From: Dicyema japonicum
Lineage: Eukaryota; Dicyemida; Rhombozoa; Dicyemidae
Reading direction: 5' to 3'
DNA length: 64,000 nt
Assembly: GCA_011109175.1 (NCBI GenBank)
Contig: RDEW01000020.1
Coordinates: 805,273-869,272 of the forward strand
Position numbers and translations under genes: made by a program. Of the stretch, positions 19,900-30,789 are shown piece after piece; position 1 is the first letter of the stretch, and each line of letters opens with the position of its first letter. The notes under the pieces are model-generated. The model was not told where the DNA came from. It searched no databases and saw only the letters and a program-made list of their open reading frames with translations.

Positions 19900-20660
19900 T
19901 ATCTGAAAGTCAAGATGCCTGAAAAAAACCTTTACAGGTCCATCTGCGAAGATAAATATGAGAGACTTCTGAACCAATCAAACCAACACCGACGTGTCTG
20001 TCTAGTGACTGGAAGATGCGAAAGAAGTGGCGCTTGGATCAATGCCCTTCGTTCCTACCTTAATGACGATACTGTATGAACCGGTATCTCCATCAGGCTT
20101 GGGCTGAAGATTTCCAGACTTTCAAGTGCCGTGCGGTGGTACCGTCGACTGTTATGGACATCATGGCCTTTATTGTCGAATAAGCGTAGAACGATTCTCA
20201 AGACATAAGGCGATCGACGGAATTGTCAAGCGAACCCAGGAGTCCGCTGGATACCACTTCATACATGAAATGATTGGTAACAGAGAAGACGGAAAGCAGC
20301 AGGATTGAATTACAATCTTTCCATTCGAGGAGGGAAAGCCATTTGTATGGGATGTCACGTGAGCAAACCCCTTTTTCCATCCAAAATTGTCGAGAGAGCG
20401 GTAGACACAATGCATGCCGCGGAAAAAGCAATGAAAGTAAAGGGAAAAAATTTAAAGCGATGCCGATCAGTCCGCATTTTGTCACATAATAGTTGAGACA
20501 ACTGGAGGAATCGTTTCAGAAAGAAACTGGGAGGCCTGTCTACAATAAATAGCCACGATGGACGTGAGAATAAGTGGTATCTCCAGTTGATTTCTGTTGC
20601 AATCTTAAAAGTCAACTCAACATCGATTATGTCGGCGAGGAACACTTTTGATTGATTTTT
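19900..20660 (+). mobile_element. LINE family C, C-terminal half, degraded
   Basis: Order of blocks: YERLLNQSNQHRRVCLVTG, ERSGAWINAL, then the CCHC (CGGTVDCYGHHGLYC) followed by RFSRHKAIDGIVKRTQESAG, and the nuclease-like end with KAICMGC, FPSKIVERAVDTMHAAEKAM and WYLQLISVAILK. It is clearly the sister of the reverse-strand copy at 55.4-56.3 kb (RLLNQSNQH and [13 protein letters not shown] are shared). At least four stops or frameshifts. Confidence 0.65.
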
Positions 20661-20744
20661 GTGATTTTAAAAAATTAAATTATTATCATAAAAAATAAAA
20701 AAAATATCGCCTATCACAAACATAAATATTTTATTAAAAAGTTG

Positions 20745-20885
20745 ATATTTTATTGTAAAGTTGCCTGGCTGGTCCAGGGTTTGCCTCAACGTCTCCGCAG
20801 CGGCGCAGGCCTTCCTTATTGGTCCACACGTGAAGATAGGGGAAAGTGTGGTTTTTTTTCAAATGCCACCACGTCGTCGGCGAGC
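20745..20885 (-). mobile_element. LINE 5' fragment encoding a 2A-like peptide
   Basis: Reverse strand reads WHLKKNHTFPYLHVWTNKEG, LRRCGDVEANPGPARQL, YNKISTF. CGDVEANPGP (20799 down to 20770) fits the 2A consensus D-V/I-E-x-N-P-G-P, which makes the ribosome skip a peptide bond between G and P. 2A sequences at the N-terminus are known in CR1-like and other LINEs of several invertebrates and in trypanosome LINEs. The piece is bounded by a family B 3' end on its right, and I cannot see which LINE body it once belonged to. Confidence 0.7.
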
Positions 20886-21055
20886 CACATGACATTTTTT
20901 TACAGAACTTTTGAGCCGATGCCATGTCCAATGAGAAGAGCTGTTCAGGATTCTCGACCCCGCCGGACTCGTCCTCACCTTTGTCGGTTTGGGATCACTT
21001 AGTTAGATGAGAACTTTTATCTCTTTCTCTTTGACCCAGTGATCCTGGGGGTAAT
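20886..21055 (+). mobile_element. LINE family B, 3' end (type I tail)
   Basis: C-terminus FEPMPCPMRRAVQDSRPRRT followed by a tail with GGGATCACTTAGTTAG, TTTGACCCAGTGATCCTGGG and (TAA)n. The identical protein end and tail occur in reverse at 27.3-27.45 kb. Confidence 0.65.
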
Positions 21056-21064
21056 AATAATAAT

Positions 21065-21250
21065 AAAGTTGCCTTGATACGAATGAACCATGGAACGCGC
21101 TGTCGTGACTGCAAATCCAGTCACTCGACCGATACATGCTTGTGTGGGGTCGAGGGAGGAGCATCGTGCCAATATGAGGTCTCTGCTAGAGCGTTCTGGG
21201 ATCACGTGATTAGTTAGTTTGTGAACCGTGGTCTCTGGTGTTATTACTAT
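21065..21250 (+). mobile_element. LINE family B, 3' end (type II tail)
   Basis: C-terminus RAVVTANPVTR..EEHRANMRSLLERSGIT and the type II tail GGGATCACGTGATTAGTTAG, then CCGTGGTCTCTGGTGTTATTA. It lies directly behind a type I end, so two family B elements inserted in tandem, both cut to the last 200 bp. Confidence 0.6.
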
Positions 21251-22855
21251 CAGCAACTGACAGACCTGCCAATATCACTTTCATCAATTAAATCCCCCAG
21301 GATAATTAATAACTGTTATCCGTATCTTATTCCTCGATCTATAACCCCCAAGAACATTACACCGATCTAATTATTTATTAAATCTGGAAACCACAAGACT
21401 ATAAGAGTTGTCGTTTATCCCATCAATGCCTGGCTCCCTCCTAAGATTTGTCTTGAAATCCTGGATTAATCTCCACAAAGGAAAATATTTGTTCATTTAT
21501 GTTGACCACGATTCCAACTATGATCTGATTTTGAACACAAGAAGATTGAGATTGCCATTTTAAGAAAATACCGCTACAATTCTGTTGTGTGATCCATAAT
21601 TGATGTGAGGATTGGCATCACTTAGAAAAGAGATTAATTCCATCGGGACTTTGGCTATGAGAACTCCGATTTACAGTCTAATTTTTAATTTGGAAAGTGA
21701 GATCGAATTTCCACTTAAGACTGGGATCTTTTTACGGTGGAATCTCATATCCTTTTGTACATCAATCCTATTGTCGGTGGTATCTCATCTCCAAAGTCTG
21801 AATCTGATAAACTATGAGTCTCCAATAGGAAACTTCATAATTTTTGGTATAGGACCTCATAAGTGACGCAATAAATGGTAAATAAAGCGGGAATTTGCAA
21901 AGAAATCTTCGAGGCGCCTTTGGATAGAAGATTTAAGGAAAAAACAGATGAACTGATGTTCGTCAAGTTGGACATCATTATTTCAGTTGCAAATCAATGC
22001 TGAGCTAGAATAATCTAAATAACCTCACATTGGAGTATTTCCTTTACTGGGGGAAGACTGGAGATTACTTTGTTGAGAACGAGATTTTATAAATGCTTGG
22101 AAAGATAACCCTAGAAATTTTGTTTTTTGTTTCAAATATACTTAAGGTTTGAGGCCTCAAACGCATGGAACCGTCGTTTAATTTTGGGGATATGTCTTTT
22201 GAGGAGTATTCATATCCTCTTTAGCGTTTTTAACGTAATCTGTGCCGAGAAATGGTTTTGAGTTGTACGTAATAGGAAAGGTTTTTAAATAAAAAATATT
22301 AAGACAATATAAGTACCCAAAAGGTCAATCAGCCAGTCTGCGTGTACTTACATGATCATGTCCAATTGACTTTCGTATCCGACTATGTACAGGTATGACC
22401 ATGTATAGATAGGCTCATTTACCTCCGTCCACTATTAAAGTAAATATTAATGTCACAGTATTAGTGCCAAAACAATAGAGGTATACCTTAAAGTCACTAA
22501 TATTAGTCAGAATATGATCATAATCACTTCGGTAGAGACCGACTATTTTCAAAAGTGAGGCAGAAGTATAACGCGATTGTAGGGATCTGATTGAGAAAAA
22601 TATCTCAAATTATGCATTTTGTTAAGTACCTTGAGCTTTTCATTTCTATAAGAAAAGACATTACTGTACAATAAACCGCCAATACGCGATATTAGCCAGA
22701 AAGTAAAACCAAAAGATAAATAGTTCTCTATTTTATTTTTTAATAGATACCATCATAATGATGCATGCTATATTATTTAATTACTTAAAATAAATTTTAG
22801 AATAAATATTTCATAAAATTAATAATAATAATAATAAAATTAAACCGCTCTTAAA
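21251..22855. other. No gene recognised
   Basis: A long stretch of AT-rich sequence. One 84-codon frame at 21612-21866 is unsupported. An ATAATAATAATAATA run lies near 22822. I see no repeat family end, tRNA or tiny-intron gene here. Confidence 0.35.
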
Positions 22856-22859
22856 GTTC

Positions 22860-22960
22860 AGACCGTAACGGGAATGCGCTGTCGTCTTGTACAATCAACT
22901 TCTAAAACCGACGGTAGAGTACGCTTGTGCCTCATGGGTCTATGGAGCTTCAATATCCAA
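22860..22960 (+). mobile_element. LINE family B, short fragment
   Basis: Reads VLYNQLLKPTVEYACASWVY, equivalent to VYKQYIEPCFSYACASWGL in the copy at 51 kb. No flanking family B sequence remains. Confidence 0.5.
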
Positions 22961-23079
22961 TTCATAAAAGATCAACTCTTTAACAGGCAAACTTGCACGT
23001 CTAACAAATCTACATCCCGCAACTTTCATAAAATTAATTTTAATAAAAGTACACAAAAATTAGGTATTTAAAAAATACA

Positions 23080-24370
23080 TTTAATAAGTCGGCTGGCTCA
23101 TTTTAATAATTTTTGGACAAGAAATCATGAAGTCTACTTGATCACTGATTGTTCTTTCCCGCAGGTACTGTTTTCCAGGATTTGGTGGTGATAATTCTAA
23201 CCCTGCCAGAAGCCGTACTGGAAAATAAATTACACTAAATGCGAAATCTAACAGCTGTGTCATTGTAGCGAACTTACTACATGGAAGTATTTCCACGTCC
23301 AATGAAGACCATATATGCTCGGATTCCCAATCGCCATGAATGTAATGGAAAGAGCTATACGTGAAAAACTGTTACCAGGAGAAATTCTAGACCGCCTGTG
23401 TCTACTTGACGTGCATACATCATTATTCTTTTTGGAAAACAGCCTCAACGTACAGAGACTTACATATTTTCTGAGGAATTCCAAGCACAGATTCACGGGA
23501 TCTTCCGTTCAACTGCGGAACGTATCTTTAACGTCCAATTTGAGGAATACTCATGGAAACGAGCCACAGTACCGTTCAGACTCGAAGGGATTTGAATTCG
23601 TAACTCCATAGACATCTTTCCCTGCATATCTCTCGTCGCTAATTGCCTATAACACCCTTCAATAGGATTCTACATTCTCTGCCTAAATTCTCTACTGACC
23701 AGGACGCCGGTTATGCCTGTGAGGCCTGTAGCCGATCTATCAGTTGCCCATACCTTCCAGTTCTCTCAGTGGGGTCTGAACAATACTTTATTCCTGAATT
23801 CTTCTGAAGATCTGCTAATCCAAGAGATTGATGGCAATGCGGAGACCAGATCGACTGTTTTGGCTACACCCTCTTCCCTGCAGGAAGAATGCAGGCAATT
23901 CTTCCAGACATCTGGCCTTGAACTTAGTCATTAGGTAGCTTTTGACGTCGTCGGACACCCATCCATGCTCGAACAAGTCAGTCTATGCAGGCGTGAGGGG
24001 AAACGACCAGGAGGGATTACCATTTTCCGTTTTGATGCCAGAAAACCATTTTTCTGGGACGTCACCTGAACCGACACGTTTACCCTTTGCAACTCAGTCC
24101 AGAATACCCCTGTTCTGCCGCTGAGAAGACCTAGAAATTGAAACGGGCAAATTCGCGGTCCTAATCAATTATTTTTTTTGTTCCACTCGCCGTTGAGACG
24201 TCTGGTTCTCTTGCGCTAGCGACACTAAAATTCTTGAGTCGTCTAGGGAATCGGAATTCTACACGACCAGGAGATTCCCGTGAGAGCTGTTGGTTAATTG
24301 AGCGAGTCTCGCTCACCATCTTGAGAGGGAATAGCCACGCAGTCAGGGCGGCCGCTATATGACCATTTTC
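23080..24370 (+). mobile_element. LINE family C, C-terminal two-thirds, degraded
   Basis: Collinear with 38.5-39.3 kb: MLGFPIAMNVMERAIREKLL, PGEILDRLCLLDVHTSLFFL and ENSLNVQRLTYFLR at 23315-23490, then GFEFVTP at about 23600, AQTR-like segment, and the nuclease-like end VWDVT.TDTF..RLGN..ISAR up to 24360. Multiple frameshifts. The 3' limit is near GCAGTCAGGGCGGCCGCTA, shared with the 9.05 kb copy. Confidence 0.6.
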
Positions 24371-24690
24371 TCACTTTTTTCCGAAATAAACTGTCCATTG
24401 TGCTTTATAGATAAAATCAAATTATGGCGATGTCAGCGAATTATCAGGAATAAAGTCCTCTGTTGTAAAAAAATAAAAGAAAAGATTTTTTTAAATAAAA
24501 TTTAATAATTTTTTTTACGAGATCGGGTAGTTGGTTAACCGCTGAAAATTAATACTATTTAAATCTTCCTGAAATAGTCCGGATTATTTCAGAATTAGCG
24601 GCAACGGATTTATTGTTAACAAAGTTAGGATTAAGCAATTAATTTAGTAAAAAGATTATGTACTAAGCAAGACACAGTTTGAAAGTTTAC
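24371..24690. other. AT-rich with a short interspersed repeat
   Basis: A 45-60 bp block around 24565-24610 (CTTCCTGAAATAGTCCGGA then TTATTTCAGAATTAGCGGC) recurs at about 55075-55125. Otherwise plain AT-rich sequence. Confidence 0.45.
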
Positions 24691-25070
24691 TATTACAGCT
24701 CAAGAGTTGATTGACTTGACTCTAAAAACAGGTGAAGATTATTATATAGAGGACGTATTTTTAGACTTGGAACATATTCACTTTATGGCAAATCCTTGTA
24801 AAGTTAATTAATATATTGAAAATAACTTAATATTACATAGATTTTGGAGCTACTAAAATATTCAAATAAAAGATTCCAATCTGTCCATTCAAATCTTGAA
24901 TTTGTGCTGCCAGTTTTGTCTCGAAAAAGAGCTACTTCACTAATATCCAAAATTCTCACAATAGATCAAAATTTTAAAACCGAAAATATTAATGACAAGT
25001 TGATTTCATTCGTAATAAATAATTATTTTTATAAAAAACTTTATATATTTGTAGTTTATATATGAAAATG
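24691..25070 (+). pseudogene. hAT-like transposase fragment
   Basis: Reads DYYIEDVFLDLEHIHFMANP and CKVN, resembling the ..DL..F...NPF.V block that also occurs at about 175-190. Then a 73-codon frame (24844-25062) with HSNLEFVLPVLSRKRATSLI of unknown kind. A decayed hAT/ZBED-like element is plausible but weak. Confidence 0.3.
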
Positions 25071-25134
25071 AAAAAAAACTATTTTTTGCTATTTAGTAAA
25101 CTAAGAGTTTAGACTTATACTACTAGACTCCGAA

Positions 25135-27295
25135 TGCAACCACTACGGACTTGGCTTTGCTATACATAAATGTCTTGATGGGACAGAGTGTGGAGGGTGA
25201 ATGAAAGAATAGCAGTACTCCCGATTAAGAGTGGGAGGACTGATAATTCCTTTATATCCATCTACGCGCCCACAATGGCGAGGGTTTCTACAAATCCCGA
25301 TGAACTTGATCTGTTTTACATGTCACTAACGGATACCATCTCTGATCTCAAAGGCTCGTTTATGACCTTTCTGTGTGGTGATTGGAATGCTAAAGTGGGA
25401 CACTGTCCGTGGAGAGAACCCTGTATGGGTAGACATGCCAGGGGAGGAGGAATATGTCAGGAGAATCGCTCGTGCAATTTTGTAACATGTTTGACTACTT
25501 CATTTGTAATTCTGCATTCGACCACAATGCGAGGCATAAGACTACGTGGACTGGACTCAGAAAGGATGGAAATGGTGACTATGTCCGGATATACAACCAA
25601 ATTGATTATGTTATGTGTAAAAGATCTCTTCGTGCTTTACTAACAGACTCCCACAGCTATGGAGGTACCATCACTTATAGTGATCATAAACTGCTGGTTG
25701 CACGTTTCAGAATGAAAAGATATTTCGGAATAGATGGAGCTAGAAAGAAGAGAGCTTATCTGGATCGTTTTATTGTGGAAAAATTATGCTTATGTGAGAA
25801 GACACGTGAAGATTATTGTGTGACAATTAAGAAGGAGATTGTGAACATAAATATGGAAAATCCCCNCGTTTTATTGTGAAAAATTATGCTTATGTAAGGA
25901 GACACGTGAAGATTATTGTGTGGAAATTAAGAAGGAGATTGTGAACATAAATATGGAAAATCCCCCAGAGATGATTTGGAATGCTACCTGTGATGGAATA
26001 AAGAATGCAAGTTTCGACGTGCTTGGGGAAAAAAGGCCGGCAGGATTTAAAGGGGTCTTCGATCACGAAATTGGATCATTATCAATTAAACAAACAAAAA
26101 ATTGCGGCTGAGAATGGAATCATGTACAAATAATGATAATTACAACGAGTTAAGAAAAGAAAGAAATCGTATTGTCAAGGAGATTAGAAGGAGAAAGAAG
26201 GAAATTTATGTCAAGAAAATGGACGAACGTGTCAGTTAAATTGAGAGATTGGGATACGGAATGCAAATGTTTCGTGCTGTTTGCCTTTTGCAGAGAGGAG
26301 TTTAATTTGTGAATATTTGTATTCACGACAGCCAAAGGAGAAATGTTTTGGATAATAAAGAAAAGACTGAAATTATTTCCAAACATTTTTCAAAACTTTT
26401 GAATGGAAATGATACCTCAGACGTAGACCCATTTGACAAATCACCAAGAAGTCTGAATCTACCGATCTCTACAGAGGAAACTGACCTAGCAATCAAACAA
26501 CTAAACAACAACAGGGCAGTTGAACCAGACAACATACAGGGAGAAATGATCAAGTATGCACCAGGCGAACTGACAACCCTCAATACAAAGATTTTCAATA
26601 AGGTATTTGAGACGCATTCCCTCTTGAAACTTGGTGATGGAATTTTGATTTTTCTGCATAAACCAGGAAAGAGCAAGGGACCGATAAAAAATCTAAGACC
26701 TGTGATATTACTGGAATCATTGAGGAAGATACTATCTCTGATAACCCTTAGTCGGATATCTTCTGATGTTTATGAATTTTTGTCGCCAGGAGAGAGTGGG
26801 TTCAGAAGGGGACGCTCGACCACATATGTGGTTTGGTGCCACAGGTGGATATGTGCCATGTGTCAACGATACAGGAGTGATTTTAAGATTTTGGGAGTGA
26901 ACATGTCCAGTGCGTTTGACACTGTCAACAGAAAAGTTTTTCTTGATGAGGATAACACAAGACTTGTCCGTTTCCTATTATCAAACAATGAATTAACTGT
27001 ACGAGTTGGGAACACAACATCGAAGCCTTTCGGGACAACAGTTGGAATACCTCAGAGGGACTTTCTATCTCCGGTTCTATTCGTCGTATACCTGGAAGCG
27101 GCATTGAGAGCTCTTAGAACAAAATGTGAAGGATGCAAGCCGATGGAGATTATATATGCAGATGACATATTTTGTGTCAGAAAATAATCTGGAACTTGGA
27201 CTTGGTTTAGAGAAAATCCCTGGAGAATTCAACAATTGGTCTCTGCAAGTTAATCAGGAAAAGAGTGAACACATAACAAATATTGTTTATTACCT
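25135..27295 (+). mobile_element. RTE-type LINE (family A), APE plus RT, inactive
   Basis: The longest RTE copy. APE endonuclease landmarks across one frameshift: SIYAPTMA, FLCGDWNAKVG, SAFDHNARHKTTWTG, NQIDYV, SDHKLLVARF (25240-25715). RT landmarks: PDNIQGEMIKYAPGEL, KPGKSKGPIKNLRP, ESGFRRGRSTTYVVW, motif A LGVNMSSAFDTV (the catalytic D replaced by N), motif B GIPQRDFLSP (G to R), motif C IIYADDIF (intact), then a frameshift at about 27180. The substitutions in motifs A and B would kill polymerase activity. It lacks the C-terminus and TAA tail, being cut at about 27295 by the end of a family B element on the other strand. Confidence 0.8.
25766..25965. repeat. 100-bp direct duplication around a single N
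   Basis: The block starting CGTTTTATTGTG and ending ATATGGAAAATCCCC occurs left (25766-25865) and right (25867-25965) of the N at 25866, with a few base differences. Reads as an unmerged contig overlap. Confidence 0.85.
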
Positions 27296-27299
27296 CCAA

Positions 27300-28830
27300 G
27301 ATCACTGGGTCAAATAGAAAGAAATAAAAGGTTCTTAACTAACTAAGTAATCCCAGACCGACAAGGGAGAGACGAGTCCGGTAGGGTCGAGAATCCTGAA
27401 CAGCTCTTTTCATTGGACATGGCATCGGCTCAAAATTTCTGTATGATTGTAGATATTTCGATAGTGTATGGAATAGAGGGCAGCTCGGTAAACTAGACTT
27501 TTTTAAGAGTTTCAGTTGTAATTTGATTAAGAAATTTTCAATGGGCTGGATATTGTGTTCTGGTCCAATTATCCTTACTGCGTTCTCCTCGATTGCGGAT
27601 AGTTTTAATGAGAAGGATCGTGAAATCTGCATTGCCCACGAAGGACTTGCATACGTCATCGTGGGTCGGATAAATTGTTCATAAATCGTGGCAAAGCTAC
27701 CAATTTGGTCTCTAAGTGTTTTTGAGAGCGCTTTTAAGATTCTCATTTTCCTCAGAGCAGAAGTTACAATGTTTTCGACATGTCGGATAAAGGTGAGTCC
27801 CTGATCGAATGTGACTCCCAGAATCTTCGGTGTTTTGTTAATAGGAATAGCCTCGTTCTTTATAAAGATTTTTGGTTCGACACAGAGCTGTTTTTTGTAA
27901 GTGGTAAACAGCGTAACAGAGGACTCTGTTGTTGATGCGTCGAGTCTCCGCTTCGAGAGCCATATTTCCAACTTGTCAAGCATTTGTTGAGCGGATTGAG
28001 TCGTTGATTAAATACTTCTGCCTTTGGAGGCAAGAACAATATCGTCGGCATAGGAAAGGATTAGGCAGTTTTCATTACAGGTTTGTCGCATGTCGTTTAT
28101 GTAGAGATTGAAAAGGGCTGGCGATAGTGGGGATCCTTGAGGGACTCCATTTGGTATGAGACGAATTTTGACTTTATGTTATTGCAAATCACTTGTCCAC
28201 GTCTCCCACTTAAGAAGTTGGCAATCCATAGTTTTATGTTTGGGTGGATGCATGTATCGTCAATTTTTTCAGTAAGGAGTTTTCTTGAGTCTGTGTCGAA
28301 AGCCTTTGTTATATCAACAGAGACCAAGACTGTTCGTTGGTGTGGTTTAGTGGAATTGAATCCCTCCGCAATGAACTGGCACAGGGACGTTAGGTATGTT
28401 CCTGTGGTAAAACAATCTGAGATTAAACTCAAAAGTGTTTAGCCCGGAATCCATGTTAGAAAAAAGAGAGCTGGATGTAGTCTTTGATATTTTCAAGAAC
28501 TAATCTTTCGAGTATTCAGAAAAGTGAACATAGGATCGAGATTGGTCTGTAGGAAGAGGGGTCATTTTCGGATTTTCCTGGGCAAATAAAAACGTTCTTT
28601 AGTGAGTTTTGTGCAAGTGGCTAATGATGAAGGAGGTAGATATGAATTGATCAGAGTAAGACGTAACCTTGGGAGTTGGATTTTTGTGGTCAGAATTTCG
28701 TTACTCTCATGGTTTTGGAGACAGTTGTTGACGTATTTGGTGATATCTTCATAAAGGATCCCGTTTCGTAAATCGAAGACTGATAATCCAAGAGGATAAT
28801 GAATGAGATACGAAAACATTCAAGTGAACT
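27300..28830 (-). mobile_element. LINE family B with RT and type I 3' end
   Basis: Reverse strand, 5' to 3': upstream RT region (28800-28560), motif A VSVDITKAFDTDSRKLL and WIANFLSGRRGQV (28330-28200), motif B remnant ..[11 protein letters not shown] (28130, after a frameshift of [12 protein letters not shown]), motif C region [13 protein letters not shown]-like at about 28045, then a 214-codon open frame (27983-27342) with SSVTLFTTYKKQ, ILGVTFDQGLTFIRHV and PTMTYASPSWAM, ending MKRAVQDSRPYRTR and the type I tail near 27300. Typical CR1/Jockey-group order. Frameshifts between blocks make it inactive. Confidence 0.7.
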
Positions 28831-28931
28831 TAAAAAAATAAAATAAAATTTAAATACAATGTTATAATATTTAATAATAAATAATAAAAAAACACGTTTT
28901 TAGTTATCTTTGTTGTTGGACTTATATCGTT

Positions 28932-29229
28932 ATGGTTGTTATTCTTATTACTATATAGCCACGCCAAGTATTTGAAATTAAACAATTTTTGCAGCTTGCA
29001 AGGCAGACTGATGCGAATTGTATTATGTGAATTTATTTTTATAGTGTTGAAAATTAAACAATATAAAGACCCGAAAATGAAGTTTACAAAGCTTAAACTC
29101 CGATGTAGAAAGTATCTCTATACTATTAAAGTCAAAAACAACGATGTGGATAAAGTTGTTAAATCTATACCGCCAAGTATTTATGATAATAACCTTATAG
29201 CCGTTAAAACAATAGTACTTAAAAAATAA
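28932..29229 (+). CDS. RPL38: Ribosomal protein eL38 (60S subunit)
   Basis: Structural protein of the large cytosolic ribosomal subunit. Spliced model: 28932-28934 (ATG only), 28959-29019, 29045-29229; 82 residues. Introns are 24 nt (28935-28958) and 25 nt (29020-29044), both GT..AG. The protein starts MPRQVFEIKQFLQLARQTDA and continues with KIKQYKDPKMKFTKLKLRC, RKYLYTIKV and KSIPPS, lining up along its length with the known eL38 pattern PRKI.EIK.FL..AR..DA..VKIKK..D..KFK.RC.RYLYTL...K....LPP. It is about 12 residues longer at the C-terminus than the usual 70. Without splicing the ATG would read into TAG after eight codons, so removal of the first intron is required. It stands alone between LINE debris. 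The introns argue for the working gene and not a retrocopy. Confidence 0.88.
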
Positions 29230-29384
29230 TTCATTATTATTCGGGATAATTTTGGCTTTATATAATTTGTTTGATTTTTTCAGATATATTTTATTAATAA
29301 GTCGAATGATGTTGCTGTTGTGTATTAATATGGTTATGAATCTACTCAAGTTCTAATTGTTTGGTAAGCTCTGTTCCGCATTTC

Positions 29385-30060
29385 ATCACTGTTAACTGTT
29401 ATGATCTACAAGTCAATGTTACCGTTGAAAAACTTGGTATTCTAAGATATTTTAAACCATGTGTAACTGTTATGATCTACGATTCAATGTTACCGTTGAA
29501 GAACCTAGGATGCTGTCTAAGACATTGTTAAACCATGAGTCACTGTTATTATTACTAGCATTTCACGAGAGCTATTATAGCCCATGTGCAGCAAAAAATA
29601 TAAGAGTTAGCTTGTTCCAGGCTTTTCTGTTCTTAGCCAGATCCCCTCAGTGTGCTCAAGTCGTCGCTAGATGCCAATGTTTTCTTTACGGCTTTCAGAT
29701 CGTTTTGTAAAACGACCGAGAGAGTTGTCTTCCACGAAAACGTTGTACATCGGAGGAGTAGTAATCTTCCATGGCGATATTAGGGGGATGTCGGGTCCAA
29801 CTTCAGGACGTGTCCAAAAAGTCTCAAACGAGAGCTAATGATCTCGAGACTTACTGATGTACAGTCACACTTATTGCATAGTATTTAACTGCGCCACCGG
29901 CCCTTGTTAAACCATGAGTCAGTGTCAAGTGTTATAATTATGAGTCAATGTTACCGCTGAAGAACTTGGATGTTGTCTAAGACATGTGAGTCACTGTTAT
30001 GACGTATGTGTTAATTTTATAATTGAAGAACTTAGGAGGAGACTGATATGACTTAGTTTG
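29385..30060. repeat. Degenerate tandem repeat, about 65-75 bp unit
   Basis: Units carrying ACTGTTATGATCTACAAGTC / AATGTTACCGTTGAAGAACT and TAAACCATGAGTCACTG occur at about 29395, 29465, 29530 and again at 29904-30050. The array is split by the RTE-derived insertion at 29546-29903. Confidence 0.65.
29546..29903 (-). mobile_element. RTE 3' half with tRNA-like head and 21-bp target duplication
   Basis: On the reverse strand: begins GGGCCGGTGGCGCAGTTAAA (box A-like), then RTE C-terminal codons SLEIISSRLRLFGHVLKLD and TLASSDDL..LR, and the RTE 3' end GGGCTATAATAGCTCTCG then TAATAATAA. Flanked by TTGTTAAACCATGAGTCACT at 29525-29545 and 29904-29924 (21 bp, one mismatch), the target-site duplication. 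Boundaries are therefore known to the base. Confidence 0.75.
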
Positions 30061-30224
30061 AAAATTTTGTTTAGAAGCAAAGTAGGGTCTGAAATTGATT
30101 CACTTTACTTCCAATCTGTATTCTGTGAGGTTACTTTATAGGTTGAGGTGGTCCCGTACCTCTATTGCAAAAAATGTCCATTTAGCTTCAGGAAACTCAA
30201 AAACTAAAGTTCTAAACAAACGAA

Positions 30225-30570
30225 GTTGATACTTTGGTGCAGAAGATAAGCATCGACATTATTGAATCAAGATGGAGACTGTTTGGGATATAAACACCCC
30301 TGCAAATATAATAGTGGACAACTACTTTAACAATTAGAACAAACCATCGTTCAGAGGAAGACCCAGAGTCACTCTACCCGTGGCTCTGAACAAAGATCTT
30401 AATAGAATTGGAAGAAAATTTAAATCTGCAGAAGACCTAGAAGATCTAAGGACAGATGCGCATGGAGACACCTAGTGAAGCAGATTTTTGAAACGTGTGG
30501 CACAAACGGGACCTTAGTTAACATAACGTTCTTTGGTTCTGTGAAAGTGCTTTTAATAATAATACACTAA
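30225..30570 (+). mobile_element. RTE-type LINE (family A), 3' end copy
   Basis: Reads IIESRWRLFGI, then FRGRPRVTLPVALNKDL and EDLEDLRTDA, followed by the 3' end GTGAAAGTGCTTTTAATAAT. Same 5' truncation region as the copies at 29.9 and 32.2 kb. Confidence 0.6.
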
Positions 30571-30789
30571 AGAAAAGTAGAATTAATTAGAAATCCACAA
30601 GGAGACTCCTTTTCTCCCCTACTATTCACAATTTATTNTTACTGTGTTACCTCAACTTGGCCCGATGCTCCTCCCTCGACCCCACACATGATAAACATTA
30701 AGGCGATTTTTTTTAACAACAACAACGATTTATTGACAAAAGAGTTAAGGAGATTTCTGGAGGGTATTACATCTGAATCCTACCATAAG

